In this document: positions 32,400 to 42,262 of the stretch, piece after piece | Numbering within the stretch: the first letter of the stretch is position 1 | How the letters are laid out: each line of letters begins with the position of its first letter | Assembly: GCA_963575745.1 (NCBI GenBank) | Contig: CAUYUJ010006480.1 | Span: 394,389-458,388, forward strand | Reading direction: 5' to 3' | From: Prorocentrum cordatum | Taxonomy: Eukaryota; Sar; Dinophyceae; Prorocentrales; Prorocentraceae | Length of the DNA: 64,000 bases | Notes under the pieces: generated by a model | What the model saw: the letters and a program-made list of their open reading frames with translations, nothing else | Databases searched by the model: none | Told to the model about the DNA's origin: nothing | Made by a program: the position numbers and the translations under genes

Positions 32400-33245
32400 A
32401 TGGAGAACTTTGTCCTGTCGCACCCCGAGGTCCGTTTTTAGGGCGGGCCGGGCGTTTCGCCTGAGACTTTTCCACCATCTATGATTCTGACGCTTAACAG
32501 GTGACAACAGCTTCACATATGGAGGGCGGGCCGCCTTTAAAATATGGCTCTCGCCTTCGCGCCGCGTACATTTGTTACAACACATTGCAAGAGATTCATA
32601 GATTGAGGGCGGGTCGTTTTCAAAATGTGGCTCTCGCCTTAGCGTCGCGCACACTCGTCTTAAACAATTGCAAAAGTTTCACGGATTGAAGGCGGGTGGT
32701 CTTCAATATGTGGCTCTCGCCTAAGCGACGCGCATATTCGCTATGAGTGCAAGAGCTTCACGGATTGAGGCGGGTCGTTTTCACAATGTGGCTCTCGCCT
32801 TAGCGCCGCGCGCATTCGTTACAAAAATGCAAGGGCTTCACAGATTGAGGGCGGCTCCTTTTCAACGTGCGGCTCTCGCCTTAGCGCCTCGCGCATTCTT
32901 TTTTCTAAAAGAAAAGCAAGAGTTTCACGGATTCCCATGATCGACGCACCAGAAGCGGTGCTTTGGAAGGATTCAGGATGATGCGGGCGCAACAGTTATG
33001 TTGATGCACTGTGTGGAAATCCCAAATATGGCGTTCTGGCACGATTCTGGACCGTCGAGACGCAGCAGTCAGGTGGATACGTGGCGTTGGAATCCCGAGA
33101 ACAATGTTTTGGCACGCTTCTGGATCTTCAAACTGTTGTGCTCCAACGAGGAAGTTCCCTCAATGGAAACGAACCGTTGTAGAGGCCTATGCAGAGGGAG
33201 CTTGGAGGAAGGGTGAATTCCAACATCGTTGATGACCCTTGGGTC
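32400..33245. repeat. Tandem and segmental repeat, unit 1
   Basis: It begins gtcgcaccccgaggtccgtt. Five or six diverged units of about 80-95 bp follow (tttcacggattgagggcggg ... tttcaaaatgtggctctcgc) to about 32930. A non-tandem tail containing gaacaatgttttggca and tccctcaatggaaa runs to 33245. The same succession recurs at 33530-34205. Confidence 0.85.
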
Positions 33246-33320
33246 TCCACTGGTCCTCCTCCTCCTCCTCCTCCTCCTCCTCCTCCTCCTCCTCCTCCTC
33301 CTCCTCCTCCTCCCCCTTAA
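33246..33320 (+). repeat. (CTC)n microsatellite
   Basis: Clean CTC run after the tail of segmental unit 1; the tail of unit 2 is likewise followed by CTC at 34207-34230. Confidence 0.95.
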
Positions 33321-33529
33321 TCCCAATGCTCATCCCCATCTCCTCCTCTTCCTCCTTTTCCTTCTCGCCTCCTCCTCGCCTCCTCCTCCTCCTCCTTTGT
33401 TCCTCCCTCTCCATGCTCATCCCCATTCTCCCCCGGCTCCTCCTCGTCTTTTTCTTCTTCTTCTTCTTACTCCTCCTCCTCCTCCTCCTCCTCCTCCTCC
33501 TCCACTCCGCTTCCTTAACATAATTTCTC
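33321..33529 (+). repeat. CTC/TTC-rich pyrimidine tract
   Basis: Irregular pyrimidine tract, ending in a CTC run at 33471-33505. Confidence 0.85.
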
Positions 33530-34235
33530 CCTGTCGCACCCCGAGGCCCGTTTTTTAGGGCGGGATGGGCGTTTCGCCTGAGTCTTCCTCACCATTTATG
33601 ATTCTGACGCTTAACAGGTGACAACAGCTTCACAGATGGAGGGCGGGCGGTTTTCAAAATCTGGCTATGGCTCCAGCGCCGCGCACATGTGTCTTAAACA
33701 CTTGCAAGAGCTTCACGGATTGAGGGTGGGTAGTTTTCAAAATGTGATTCTGGCCATAGCGCCACGCACATTCGTTTCAAACAGTTGCAAGGGTTTCACG
33801 GATTGAGGGCGGGTGGTTTTCAAAATGTGGCTCTGGCCCTAGCGCCGCGCATCTTCGTTCATACTACTAGGAAGAGTTTCACGGATTTCCATGCACAGCG
33901 TATCAGACATGGTGTTTTGGAAGGGTTCAGTATTATGCGGGTGCAACAGTTATGTTGGTTCGCGGTGCTGAACTCCCAAAAATGATGTTCTGGCACGATT
34001 CAGGATCGTCAACACGCAGCAGTTAGGTTGATACTTCGAGTTAAAATCCAGAGAACAATGTTTTGGCATGCCTCAGGGTCTTCAAACGGTTGTCTTCCAA
34101 CGGGACAATTCCCTCAATGGAAATGAACCGTGGTAGGGGCCTATGTAGAGGGAGCTTGGAGGGAGGGCTTCGTCCAACATCGTTGATGACTCTTGGGTTT
34201 ACGCTGGTCCTCCTCCTCCTCCTCCTCATCCTTCT
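33530..34235. repeat. Tandem and segmental repeat, unit 2
   Basis: It repeats 32400-33270 in order: gtcgcaccccgaggcccgtt, ttctgacgcttaacaggtga, fewer of the 80-95-bp tandem units, then gaacaatgttttggcatgcc and tccctcaatggaaatgaacc, ending in a CTC run. It is shorter because it has lost or never gained some tandem units. Confidence 0.85.
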
Positions 34236-34950
34236 CCTCTTCCTTTTTAGCGTTAGGCGGACTTTAGCAACTAGTCTTCAGCGTTCTGGTAGCTCCTGAT
34301 CCTCCTTCTCCTCCTCCTCCTTCTCCTCCTCCCTTCTGTCGAAGATCGATCGAAGAAGACCAAGCGGCATTCACATAGACTTTCGACGCTCCGCGCAGAT
34401 TTCTTGGATCTGCGCCAGGCGGAGGAGCACCCACCCTCCTCACCCCAACCTGACCTCGCCGATCGAGGTTCGAAGCCCGAGGAACTGTTTCGTTCGGAGC
34501 CCGCTTGCCCTCTTAAGGGGCTCTGGGAGGCTCGTCGCCACGGCTGGACTCCCTCCGACACTCTCCCTGCACGGGTCCAGCGGTCGATCCTCCCAGGTCG
34601 CCCACCGCAGTCGACCGACGCTTCATCCATGCCTCTGCTCACACCTCGAGCCCACCAGGCCAGGGGGCAAGAGCAGGGGCCCACGCGGCCGAGTGTCTTG
34701 TCCGTGCGCTCCTCCTCCTGGCGCCCAGAATGGGGGGCAGCAGCAGGGGCACGGGTCGAACTGGGGCAACCCCAGGATACCGATACCGCCACTCCCCGGA
34801 CCTCTCCCGGGGTCCGGCCTGACCAGGATCTCGAGGCGAATCCAGCGGTGGCGACGAGGGCCTCCCAGGAGGCCCGTAGAGGCGAAACACGAGGGAAGGG
34901 CAGCGGCAGTGGTACCCATTCCTCCTCTGATGGGCATGGGTCGAACGTCG
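34236..34950. other. No gene recognised; contains a dispersed repeat
   Basis: Within it, 34775-34860 (ataccgccactccccggacc ... agcggtggcgacgagggcct) is similar to 36735-36815. No coding domain is seen. Confidence 0.45.
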
Positions 34951-34954
34951 ATCG

Positions 34955-35133
34955 CCGAGGACCGCGGCTGGCAGGTCCAGTGGTCCATCATGGCCATCAC
35001 TGCCGCGGCCGGGAGCATGTCGGCGCCCTGGCCCCCCGGCAGCAAGTCGAACCACTGCGCGCCAGGGCCGTCCGGCAGGGCGACCTCCGAGGCCGCGTAG
35101 TCCGCGAAGGACTCGCCGCGGGTGCAGCCCCAC
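34955..35133 (-). CDS. RND/Dispatched-like protein, ECD1 exon 3
   Basis: After a gataacag acceptor the exon reads WGCTRGESFADYAASEVALP, DGPGAQWFDLLPGGQGADML and PAAAVMAMMDH. It fits the middle of the first extracellular domain, where dinoflagellate members carry a cysteine followed by a short hydrophobic-acidic block. Phase agrees with the previous exon: exon 2 ends with AG and this exon supplies G, giving Arg-Trp-Gly-Cys. The 3' end is not resolved. Confidence 0.6.
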
Positions 35134-35520
35134 CTGTTATCGGGGAGACGCAAGATTCGGGTTCGGGGGACTTGAATTGGCCTGACGGGGCCGTCAGGAA
35201 AAAAACGAGACTCGGCCTAAATTTGGCACGAACTCCTGCTGCAAACAGCCCGCGAAAACTGGACCGTCAAAATTGAAGACGCGCCCGTCAAAAAACGTCA
35301 GCAAACCCGAGTTCGGCGAAGTCGAGTCTTACGTTTCCCCGATGTAAGACGAAGCCAAGACGAGGGCACAATCGGGTGAGGATAAATCGAGGATCTCTAA
35401 GATCCAGCGGCTCTGGAGGATGTCTCGGGCGCCGCGGTCTTCTCAGAGCGTTCCGGAAGGCTCTGAGAGCGTCCCAGAACGCTCTGGAACGGATTTGTCC
35501 TCGTCCTAGCCCCGTCCGAC
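35134..35520 (-). other. RND gene intron 2 (387 bp) made largely of a dispersed repeat
   Basis: A gtcgga donor follows ...caccacag and a taacag acceptor closes it; the frame is preserved. Most of it (35330-35520) is a copy of the repeat at 51785-51990, with ggcgccgcgg, aacgctctg and tcgtcttac blocks in the same order. Confidence 0.65.
35330..35520. repeat. Dispersed repeat F, intronic copy
   Basis: The blocks gtcttacgtttccccgatgt, gacgaagccaagacgagg, ggcggctctggaggatgt-like, cgggcgccgcgg and palindromic agcgttccggaaggctct recur at 51785-51990. A partial copy (gatctctgagatccggcggc) lies at 37090-37190. Confidence 0.75.
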
Positions 35521-35813
35521 CTGTGGTGTTCGGGCACTCTCGACTCGCACAGGTCCCTCCAGCCCGGCAGCATCGTCAAGCGGTCCTCGAAATCCTTCAC
35601 CTCACGGAGCGCCCGGGAGTCGAGCATGTCTCCGTCCAGCGGCTCGTAGTACAGGGCCAAATGCCTCTCCGATATCAGGGTCGCCAAGCTCCTGCCAGAC
35701 AGCCTCCGGCTGTTCTGCTCCCTGTTCTCCAGGGCGAGCGAGAAGGCGTCCATCCTCCTCAGGGCGTCACCGTCTGCGCGGATGAACGACGAGAAGTCGC
35801 TTTCGATGTCCAC
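35521..35813 (-). CDS. RND/Dispatched-like protein, ECD1 exon 2
   Basis: After a ttcatcgctcag acceptor the exon reads VDIESDFSSFIRADGDALRR, MDAFSLALENREQNSRRLSG, RSLATLISERHLALYYEPLD, GDMLDSRALREVKDFEDRLT and MLPGWRDLCESRVPEHH. A conserved-looking acidic start, an amphipathic helix and a PGWRxLC block are characteristic of the region after TM1 in dinoflagellate Dispatched-like proteins. It ends at an ag|gtcgga donor that is in phase with the next exon. Confidence 0.7.
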
Positions 35814-36100
35814 CTGAGCGATGAAACGAAACTGCTCTTACGCGAGGTGGCATACCGAACGAACGCGCGGCTTTACGTGGGCCGGGGACGCGGCACGCCA
35901 CACCGAAAACGAGGGCGCTCACGCGCGACCTTACGCGGGCAGCTTACGCGCCGATGTCTTCGAAAATGACCCCGCTTTTCGGCTGCACGCAAGGGTGACC
36001 CTGGGTAAGAGTGACCTATGGTGCGAGGCATCAAGGGGGGGGCGCGGGAGACCCCTATGAGCCCGCACCAAGGGTCACTCCAGCGAAGGGTCCCTCTTAC
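35814..36100 (-). other. RND gene intron 1 (287 bp), assembled from dispersed repeats
   Basis: A gtaagag donor follows ...gactacat. The first part (gtaagagggacccttcgctg and gagtgaccc) is related to 37335-37372 and 14190-14232. The last part (35838-35960) is related to 16965-17125. The simple GT-AG join leaves a one-base phase mismatch with exon 2, so one boundary is non-canonical or wrong. Confidence 0.5.
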
Positions 36101-36402
36101 ATGTAGTCGATTCCTGCGTCGCTCACCTCGCGTCGAAGCGCCACCAGCAAGATGAGCAGGACTGTCGTGTAGGCACACATGAGGGTGCGAGGCCTCTGCA
36201 CCGACAGGCGGCAGTATGCCCTGAGGCGAACGGCCCCCCTCGTCCTCGGGGCACTGCTCAGCCAGGGGTCGCCATCGAGGCCGCCAGGACATCGAGCCTG
36301 CTCTGCGGAGGCAGAAGCCTCCCTCTCCGCACGAGGGCCCTTCCCTGGGATCCGACGTAGCGAGACAAATGCAACACCGTGAAAGATCACGCCCAGAGCC
36401 AC
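36101..36402 (-). CDS. RND/Dispatched-like protein, TM1 exon
   Basis: The frame ends RAYCRLSVQRPRTLMCAYTT, VLLILLVALRREVSDAGIDY: a basic stretch, then a single hydrophobic segment, then the start of an extracellular region. This is the TM1 context of Patched/Dispatched-like proteins, and the following exon supplies the expected SDFSSF continuation. The upstream part of the frame is R/A/G-rich and may be non-coding; the true exon start and the initiator Met are not identified. Confidence 0.55.
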
Positions 36403-36734
36403 AGACTGTCATTTTCTGAGCCGAATCGATCCGTGAGGGTTCCAAGGCCCGACGCTGGGCGAAAACGCCTGTTGTGAAACAAATGCTCCACCAGGATCTC
36501 AGGGTTGGACGAGGAGAAACCTGCCTAAGCACAAACTTTCGGACGCCTGTGCAGATTTCTGGGACCAGCTAAGCTTTCCCCCCCTGGCGCGCGGAGCGCG
36601 CCAGGGGCTGCGCCCGCAAGCACCGCCCAGGGCGGCCTGGCGCCGACTCGAGAAAGCCGCGCGGAGCTCCGAAAGAGTATGTTTGGGCAGCAACCTCTTC
36701 TCCGAGACCTCTGGGGGGACAAAAAAGGGGCACC

Positions 36735-36820
36735 AGTACCGCGACTCCCCGGACCTGTCCTGGGGTGCGGTCTGACTAAGACCTGCGAGAACCCAGCCGT
36801 GGCGACGTGGCCTCTGCAGG
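36735..36820. repeat. Dispersed repeat, also at 34775-34860
   Basis: accgcgactccccggacctg, ggtctgacta, gagaacccagccgtggcgac match the other copy with scattered substitutions. Confidence 0.65.
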
Positions 36821-36849
36821 ACGATCGGCAGTGCCGGATCTTTCCGCCC

Positions 36850-37090
36850 CCCGCTCCTCCTCCTCCGAGAGAGCCTGGCGCGCTGGATCGGCGAAGAAGA
36901 GGCCCCGGAACTCCTCCCAGGTGACGCGGGCATCGCCGTCCGACGCCGACCCATCGGCCAGCAGGCGGCCGCAGTCGTGCCGCGAGCCATCCGCCCACAC
37001 CACCTCGCCGCCGGGCTGCACGACGCACTCCTGGGAAGGGCAAGAGACCTGCACCAGCACAGGCGTGCGGGGGTCCGCACGGGTCTGAAA
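36850..37090 (-). CDS. Candidate exon with a degenerate EF-hand-like segment
   Basis: After a cgtttcag acceptor near 37090 the frame reads TRADPRTPVLVQVSCPSQEC, VVQPGGEVVWADGSRHDCGR, LLADGSASDGDARVTWEEFR and GLFFADPARQALSEEEERG. DGDARVTWEEFRGLFF resembles an EF-hand loop and exiting helix but lacks a clean canonical spacing. It lies upstream of the TM1 exon on the same strand, so it might be a 5' exon of the RND gene or belong to another gene. Function is not assigned. Confidence 0.4.
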
Positions 37091-37334
37091 CGAAGCCACG
37101 ATCGGAACAACATCGGATCGGGATACGTCGGGGATCTCTGAGATCCGGCGGCTCTGGAGGACGTATGGGGCGCCGCGGCCGCTCCATGATCGGTTACGCG
37201 CAACAGTGACCGTAGGCCAGAGCGACCTTTGGTGCGCGACGCTCGGGGGCCGCGGGGAGGCCGAACCAGAGCGCGCAAGCCGCTGCCATTGCATCGCAGT
37301 CAGCCATCTGGGGACCCCGGAGTGCCCGCATCAG

Positions 37335-37426
37335 AGTTGACCCCGGCGAAAAGCCACTCTTACGTATAGTCGACATGAGCGTTCCGGAACGCTCCGAGAG
37401 CGTTCCGGAACTCTCCGTCGCGATGC
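37335..37426. repeat. Dispersed repeat end and GTTCCGGAAC palindromes
   Basis: gaccccggcgaaaagccact then cttacgtatagtcga resembles 36070-36112; agcgttccggaacgctc-type palindromes follow and also occur in repeat F. Confidence 0.55.
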
Positions 37427-37597
37427 ATACACCTTGCGAAATGCTTAAGAAATCATGGGTTAAGAAATTCATAGTCTCAGAACTTGACTAAAAACCCACA
37501 ATTTCTATTAAAATCTTAGGATTTACGTTGAAACATTAAGAATCATCGAGACCTTGGCCGAAAACTTGGGTTTTCTTAAGCATCGCCGAAAGTGTAC
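37427..37597. mobile_element. 171-bp MITE/introner-like element, copy B
   Basis: It has the same length as copy A at 22839-23009, with ends atacaccttgcgaaatgctt and aagcatcgccgaaagtgtac. Internal blocks such as catgggttaagaaattc and aaaacccac-type sequence are shared. Sequence outside the copies is unrelated, which defines the element limits. Confidence 0.8.
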
Positions 37598-37737
37598 CGT
37601 TCCAAGGCCTGCCTAATTTAGCTGTACGGAGGTCCGCGCGGATCTGGGTCGGCGCGGGGTCCCCCTCCCCGGGCCCCTTCCCCAGCGCGCGCGCGCGCCG
37701 AGGTCGGCGCGGGAGGCGTTCAGCCGAGATGCTTCGT

Positions 37738-37922
37738 CTATGGTGACTACCTACCAGACCACCCCAACCCAACCCGAAGACCCGAATTTGACCCGAATTT
37801 CGGGTTGGGGGGGGTACGGATACCATGTGTTTTTTCAACGTTCCCGGACCCCCCCCCACTGGAAATGGAAGGCAAATTGAGGGCTTCGGGTTGGGTTGGG
37901 GTGGTTTGGTGGGTGGTGATAT
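37738..37922. repeat. Foldback with AACCCAACCCGAAG arms
   Basis: Left arm ccaccccaacccaacccgaa (about 37757-37776) pairs with ttcgggttgggttggggtgg (about 37880-37899); pairing extends imperfectly over nearly 50 bases each side. Confidence 0.75.
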
Positions 37923-38690
37923 GGTGGCATCACCCTGGCGGCACGTGGGCGCCGGAGCCCTCCAGCCGCCCTGGGAGCGCCTGTCCCCCCACTGCGGAGA
38001 AGTTCAGCTTCCGCTTTACACACGACTCTTCGTCCAACGAGCTCCAGAGCCCGTTGCCGGGCCGAGGGTCCATCAGAAACGGATCAGGGACGCAAGACTA
38101 CCCCTGGGAATGGGTTGGGAGCTCCAGGACCGCGGATGGAAGAAATCAGCTCGGAGTATGCCTGGGCGCGCGAGGATGGCCGCGCGGACCTCCGATTGCT
38201 CACGTTTTTAGGCACTTGTTAACGACACGCAGGGCGTAGCATGATTGATACCTCGCCCATTGCCCCTTGCCTCTCTGGCCGCTTTCCTGGTATGTTCCAT
38301 CGATCCGTTCGTCACTGCAACATGTTGGCGCGAAACCAGTAACCACTCTCAGGAGGAGGAAGGTGAACCAGCGCTCTGCTTGACAAACAAAAGATTCGAC
38401 TTCAGCTGCAATTGCTTTTGAAATTATCATTCTACCTTGGAGGAGGCCAGGGGGTCTGAATTGGATGGGCCCCGAGAGATTTGGTCACGAGGGGGGGACA
38501 AGGGCAAATCCGTGCAAAATTGGCCCCCAGACCCCTTCCAGGGTCCCTCTTGTGCGGCTTCTTACCACAACCACTCCCGAACCCAGCACCTCGGACTTGC
38601 ACCCCCCTTCCTGCTGGCAGGAACCAGTGCTGGGCCACCCCAGGCCCCCCGCCGGCTCTAACGCCACAGGTCGCTCCGGCGAAGGGCTGC
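37923..38690. other. No gene recognised
   Basis: Mixed sequence. A reverse-strand GC-rich stretch near 37930-38100 (DEESCVKRKLNFSAVGGQAL) could be an exon but has no recognised domain. Confidence 0.35.
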
Positions 38691-38857
38691 TCTTGCGTGG
38701 CCGACATCTCGGACGCTCACGGCCGACGCATCGCCGATGCACCGGCGGTGCATCGGCACCGTCGGCGCGGAGAAAGTCGGGCTCTACATCGTGCCGCATC
38801 GCCGATGCGTCAGCGATGCGGCGCGATCCTCCGACCCCATCTGCTCCGACGCCTTGG
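38690..38857. repeat. GATGCATC foldback element, copy 3
   Basis: cgcatcgccgatgcaccggc, gtgcatcggcaccgtcggcg, gcggagaaagtcgggct and gcgatgcggcgcgatcctcc match the 52321 copy closely. The right side abuts an exon-like GC-rich segment on the reverse strand. Confidence 0.75.
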
Positions 38858-38864
38858 TTTCCTC

Positions 38865-39062
38865 TTCTTCGCGCTCCACGTCGGCGTGGCCGCGCAGCGC
38901 CGCCGCGAGGTCGCCCGCCCGGGCCGTGCCGACTGCCGCCGAGGCGTCGCCGCGAGCCTCGCAGGCGCCGAACAGCTCGCGGAGGCGCCGCTCGAGAGCG
39001 GCGCCCGCGCCCGCGCAGCCCTGCGGCGGCCCCGGAGCGGCCCCGGGCAGCCCTGGTGAGGG
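38865..39062 (-). CDS. Candidate helical exon, unassigned
   Basis: The reverse-strand frame reads PGLPGAAPGPPQGCAGAGAA, LERRLRELFGACEARGDASA, AVGTARAGDLAAALRGHADV, EREEEETK. LERRLRELF...LAAALR suggests an amphipathic pair of helices like half an EF-hand domain, without a proper metal loop. It is bounded by a foldback element and a poly-A/T hairpin. No initiator Met or clear splice sites; low confidence. Confidence 0.35.
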
Positions 39063-39110
39063 GCCACGACGTCTCTACAGGGCGTCTTGTCGGACGCTTT
39101 CGACGGTTCG

Positions 39111-39251
39111 CAGAAAAACCGAAGGATTGCAAAAAAAAAAAAACCCAGGATTGCAAAACAAAAAAAACAGGACTGCAAAAAAACCCAGGGCTTTTTTTTG
39201 CAATCTAGGTTTTTTTTGCAATCCTGTTTTTTTTTTTGCAATCCTTCGTTC
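39111..39251. repeat. Poly-A/poly-T hairpin with GGATTGC arms
   Basis: ccgaaggattgc followed by A-runs and aggattgc/aggactgc units is mirrored by T-runs with gcaatct/gcaatcct units ending gcaatccttcg. Arms are about 65 bases and can pair almost throughout. Confidence 0.85.
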
Positions 39252-39419
39252 CCGAAACAATCCAGCCACGGGAGGCCTTCCAGCGGCTGCGCCTCGCTGA
39301 GAGCGTTCCTGGGGTGCCCGGATCGTCCCGAGCGACGGCCGGAGGCCCGAGTCACGGCCCCAGAACGTGCAGGGGACCAACTCAGGGTGGGGAAGCCGAG
39401 GGCTGGAATCGGGTCAGGA

Positions 39420-39740
39420 GCTTTTGCCTAGCGTGTCGCCGCGGCGGCTCCGGCGACACGCTATCCTCTGCGAGTGGACAGCGTGTCGTTCCGCTCCGCG
39501 GGGCGGAAGGCTCGGCAAGGCTCGGGGCATTGACGGCTGGGGACTGGGACGTGGATGAGCGTGTCGCGCCGAAGCGCGGTGGGCTAGCACCGTCGGAGCG
39601 ACACGCAATCCAAAAGTTCCCGACCGTAGCGGGGGACCAGCTCAGGGGGGGCAGCATCGGGCTGGAATCGGAGATGCATCGCCGATAGATCGGCGACATG
39701 CCCCCGATGGCGAATCCGCACGTTCCTGGCGGGGCGGGCC
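39420..39740. repeat. GCGTGTCGCTCCG foldback element, copy 2
   Basis: Left arm agcgtgtcgttccgctccgc (about 39480) pairs with gtcggagcgacacgc (about 39594-39607). A nested smaller inverted pair (gcgtgtcgccg / cggcgacacgc) lies at 39428-39460. The tail 39650-39740 matches 11733-11815. Confidence 0.7.
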
Positions 39741-41096
39741 ATCGGGCCCCTATCGGCGATCAATGGACGACTGGGGGTCGATACCTCCCCCCTGAGCCTA
39801 TACCCCGCAACGTACTTCTTATCACTGGCGATAAACGGGCGTGACCGGGGGGGAGGGGGGGGAAGGGGCTGGCCAAGTCACTATTCGCGTCGGCGCCGCG
39901 CCGTCTGGGAATGCCTGGGAATGGCTCGGCGCCGGCGCGAATCGTCACGTGACCAGTGGGCGGCGCGGGGCCAGTCACAGGCGTTGTCGCGAATAGCAAG
40001 TGTCACGGGAGCTCATACGGAAGCCCTGGCTCTTGCACCATCAGGCAGCGAGGCGGCCAGGGGAGAGCGAGGGGGCTGGGGCGAGGGCCAGGGGGGGAAC
40101 TATAGTAACTATAGGCCAGGGGAGGGGGGGGGGGGGGGCAGGCCACGAACGAAAGAACGATGAAAATGAAGGGCCCCGAGCTCTAGAACACAGCTGCGCA
40201 AGATAACGAAACACGAGCTCCTGGGGGCGCCCCCGCGCCCTGCCGCGGGCTCTCCGCGGGGCTCTGCTCCGAGGGCGGCGCCGCGGGCTGCGCGGCGACC
40301 GCGGGCTGCGCGGCGACCGCGGGCTGCGCGGCGGCCGCGGCCGCCGCGCGGACCCCCGACGATTCCACGCTCGCCTGCCGCGACCCCTCCGAGGGGCTCC
40401 GGTCGCCGGCGCTGCCCCGCGGCCCGGCGGCCTCCATCGCGGCGCGCCCCGGCCGAGGCACCAGGCCGCCCCGGGGGCCGCCCGGAGCACGCGCCGGCGC
40501 AGCGGCGGGCGGCGGAGCTGCTGCGCGGGAGCTGGAGGTGGCGCTCCCTCGAGGGGGCAGGGGGCCGATGGGCGGGGAGGGTCGAGGGCCGAGTCAGGGA
40601 GCAGCCAGCGGCGAGCCCGGCACAGTTCCTCGCGCCGCCGGGGGGAGCTGGAGCCACGTCGCGCCTCGTGCGCGCGCTCGGGCTCCAGCAAGCACCCGCC
40701 CTCAGCAGCGGCACGACTCTGCATGTGAACGAAGATGTACGCACGGAGTGCACATCAGCTGCGACGACGGGCGCCCGGGTGAAAAGTGGGTCATGCCGAG
40801 GGGGGGGGCGGCGGCCCGTCGGGCCCAGGGACCTGATTGCTGGGTGTCCGCCACCGTGCCGCTGGGCACGGAGTGTCCTCGGGTCCTGGGCCCAATCGTC
40901 TAAGCCTAAATCCTCACTCCTGAGGAGTCTTGAAGGGGCCCAGGCCCAAATCCCACCAGCCCTCTGGACGTCGGTGGTTCAGGGAGTTTCCTCTTCCACC
41001 CCTCCTTCTTCCCCTTCGGGGAGGGGTTTCTCATTGTTCCCTATTGATAAACACCCCCTCCCCCAGGCGACTGGGGGCCAACCAGGGTCCATGACG
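39741..41096. other. GC-rich sequence, no gene recognised
   Basis: Contains a short exact tandem (gctgcgcggcgaccgcgg, three units near 40288-40335) encoding AAQPAV on the reverse strand, and a long G-run at 40127-40138. The reverse frame 40183-40461 is Ala/Pro-rich and could be exon sequence but has no motif. Confidence 0.4.
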
Positions 41097-41282
41097 ACAC
41101 CCCCCCACCATCCCTTGCAAAAAAATATCCAGGCAAAGCAACCTACCAGCGATGTGTAGGAGCATATCTGGAAGCATTCCCCTCAAGATTCAGATGAGAA
41201 TCCAGATGTAGAATTCTGCTGTTCTCGCAGTCGCAGTCGCATTCGCGATGACAGTCGCAGTGGCAACGGCAGTCGCAGTCAC

Positions 41283-41915
41283 AGCCTCAGCCTCAGCCTG
41301 CCTCAGCCTCAGCCTGCCTCAGCCTCAGCCTCAGCCTGCCTCAGCCTCTGCCTCAGCCTGCTTCAGCCTCAGCCTCAGTCTGCCTTCAGCCTCGGCCTCA
41401 GCCTCAGCCTGCCTCAGCCTCAGCCTGCATCAGCCTCAGCCTCAGCCTCAGCCTGCCTCAGCATCAGCCTGCCTCAGCCTCAGCCTCAGCCTGCCTCAGC
41501 CTCAGCCTCAGCCTGCTTCAGCCTCAGCCTCAGTCTGCCTTCAGCCTCGGCCTCAGCCTCAGCCTGCCTCAGCCTCAGCCTGCATCAGCCTCAGCCTCAG
41601 CCTCAGCCTGCCTCAGCATCAGCCTGCCTCAGCCTCAGCCTCAGCCTGCCTCAGCCTCAGCCTCAGCCTGCTTCAGCCTCAGCCTCAGTCTGCCTTCAGC
41701 CTCGGCCTCAGCCTCAGCCTGCCTCAGCCTCAGCCTGCATCAGCCTCAGCCTCAGCCTCAGCCTGCCTCAGCATCAGCCTGCCTCAGCCTCAGCCTGCCT
41801 CAGCCTCAGCCTCAGCTGCTGCTTCAGCCTCAGCCTCAGTCTGCCTTCAGCCTCGGCCTCAGCCTCAGCCTGCCTCAGCCTCAGCCTGCCTCAGCCTCAG
41901 CTCAGCCTGCCTCAT
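41283..41915 (+). repeat. CAGCCT array with about 155-bp higher-order unit
   Basis: Hexamer cagcct with tgcctcagc variants. The marker tctgccttcagcctcggcc recurs at 41379, 41534, 41689 and 41840, so units are 151-155 bp. Confidence 0.9.
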
Positions 41916-42262
41916 CAAAATGTGGCCCGGGAATGGAGTTCTGGGAACTCGAAGAACACGAAGTGGCCTACAGTTGGCTCCGGGCATTCAAAATCATGCC
42001 CAGGAATGGAGTTCTGGGAACTCGAAGACCACGAAGTGGCCTACAGTTGGCTCCGGGCATTCAAAATCATGCCACAGGTTGGCTCCGGGACTTCTGGGAA
42101 CTCGAAGACCACGAAGTGGCCTACAGTTGGCTGGGCATTCAAAATGTGGCCCAGGATGGAGTTCTGGGAACTCGAAGAGCACGAAGTGGCCTGCAGTTGG
42201 CTCCGGGCATTCAGAATGTGGCCCGGGAATGGAGTTCTGGGACCTCGAAGACCACGAAGTGT
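41915..42262 (+). repeat. About 73-bp tandem repeat, five units
   Basis: Units begin caaaatgtggcc or caaaatcatgcc at 41916, 41989, 42062, 42140 and 42212 and contain gttctgggaactcgaaga and cagttggctccgggcattc. Confidence 0.9.

Larger units (their letters stand above)
23286..34950 (-). other. Large RND gene intron 3 (about 11.7 kb, inferred)
   Basis: The only recognisable pieces of the first extracellular domain on this strand lie at 34.95-35.13 kb and 23.17-23.28 kb. The intervening DNA holds repeats, an RNase H remnant and a decayed coiled-coil ORF. A missed exon inside is possible. Confidence 0.4.
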
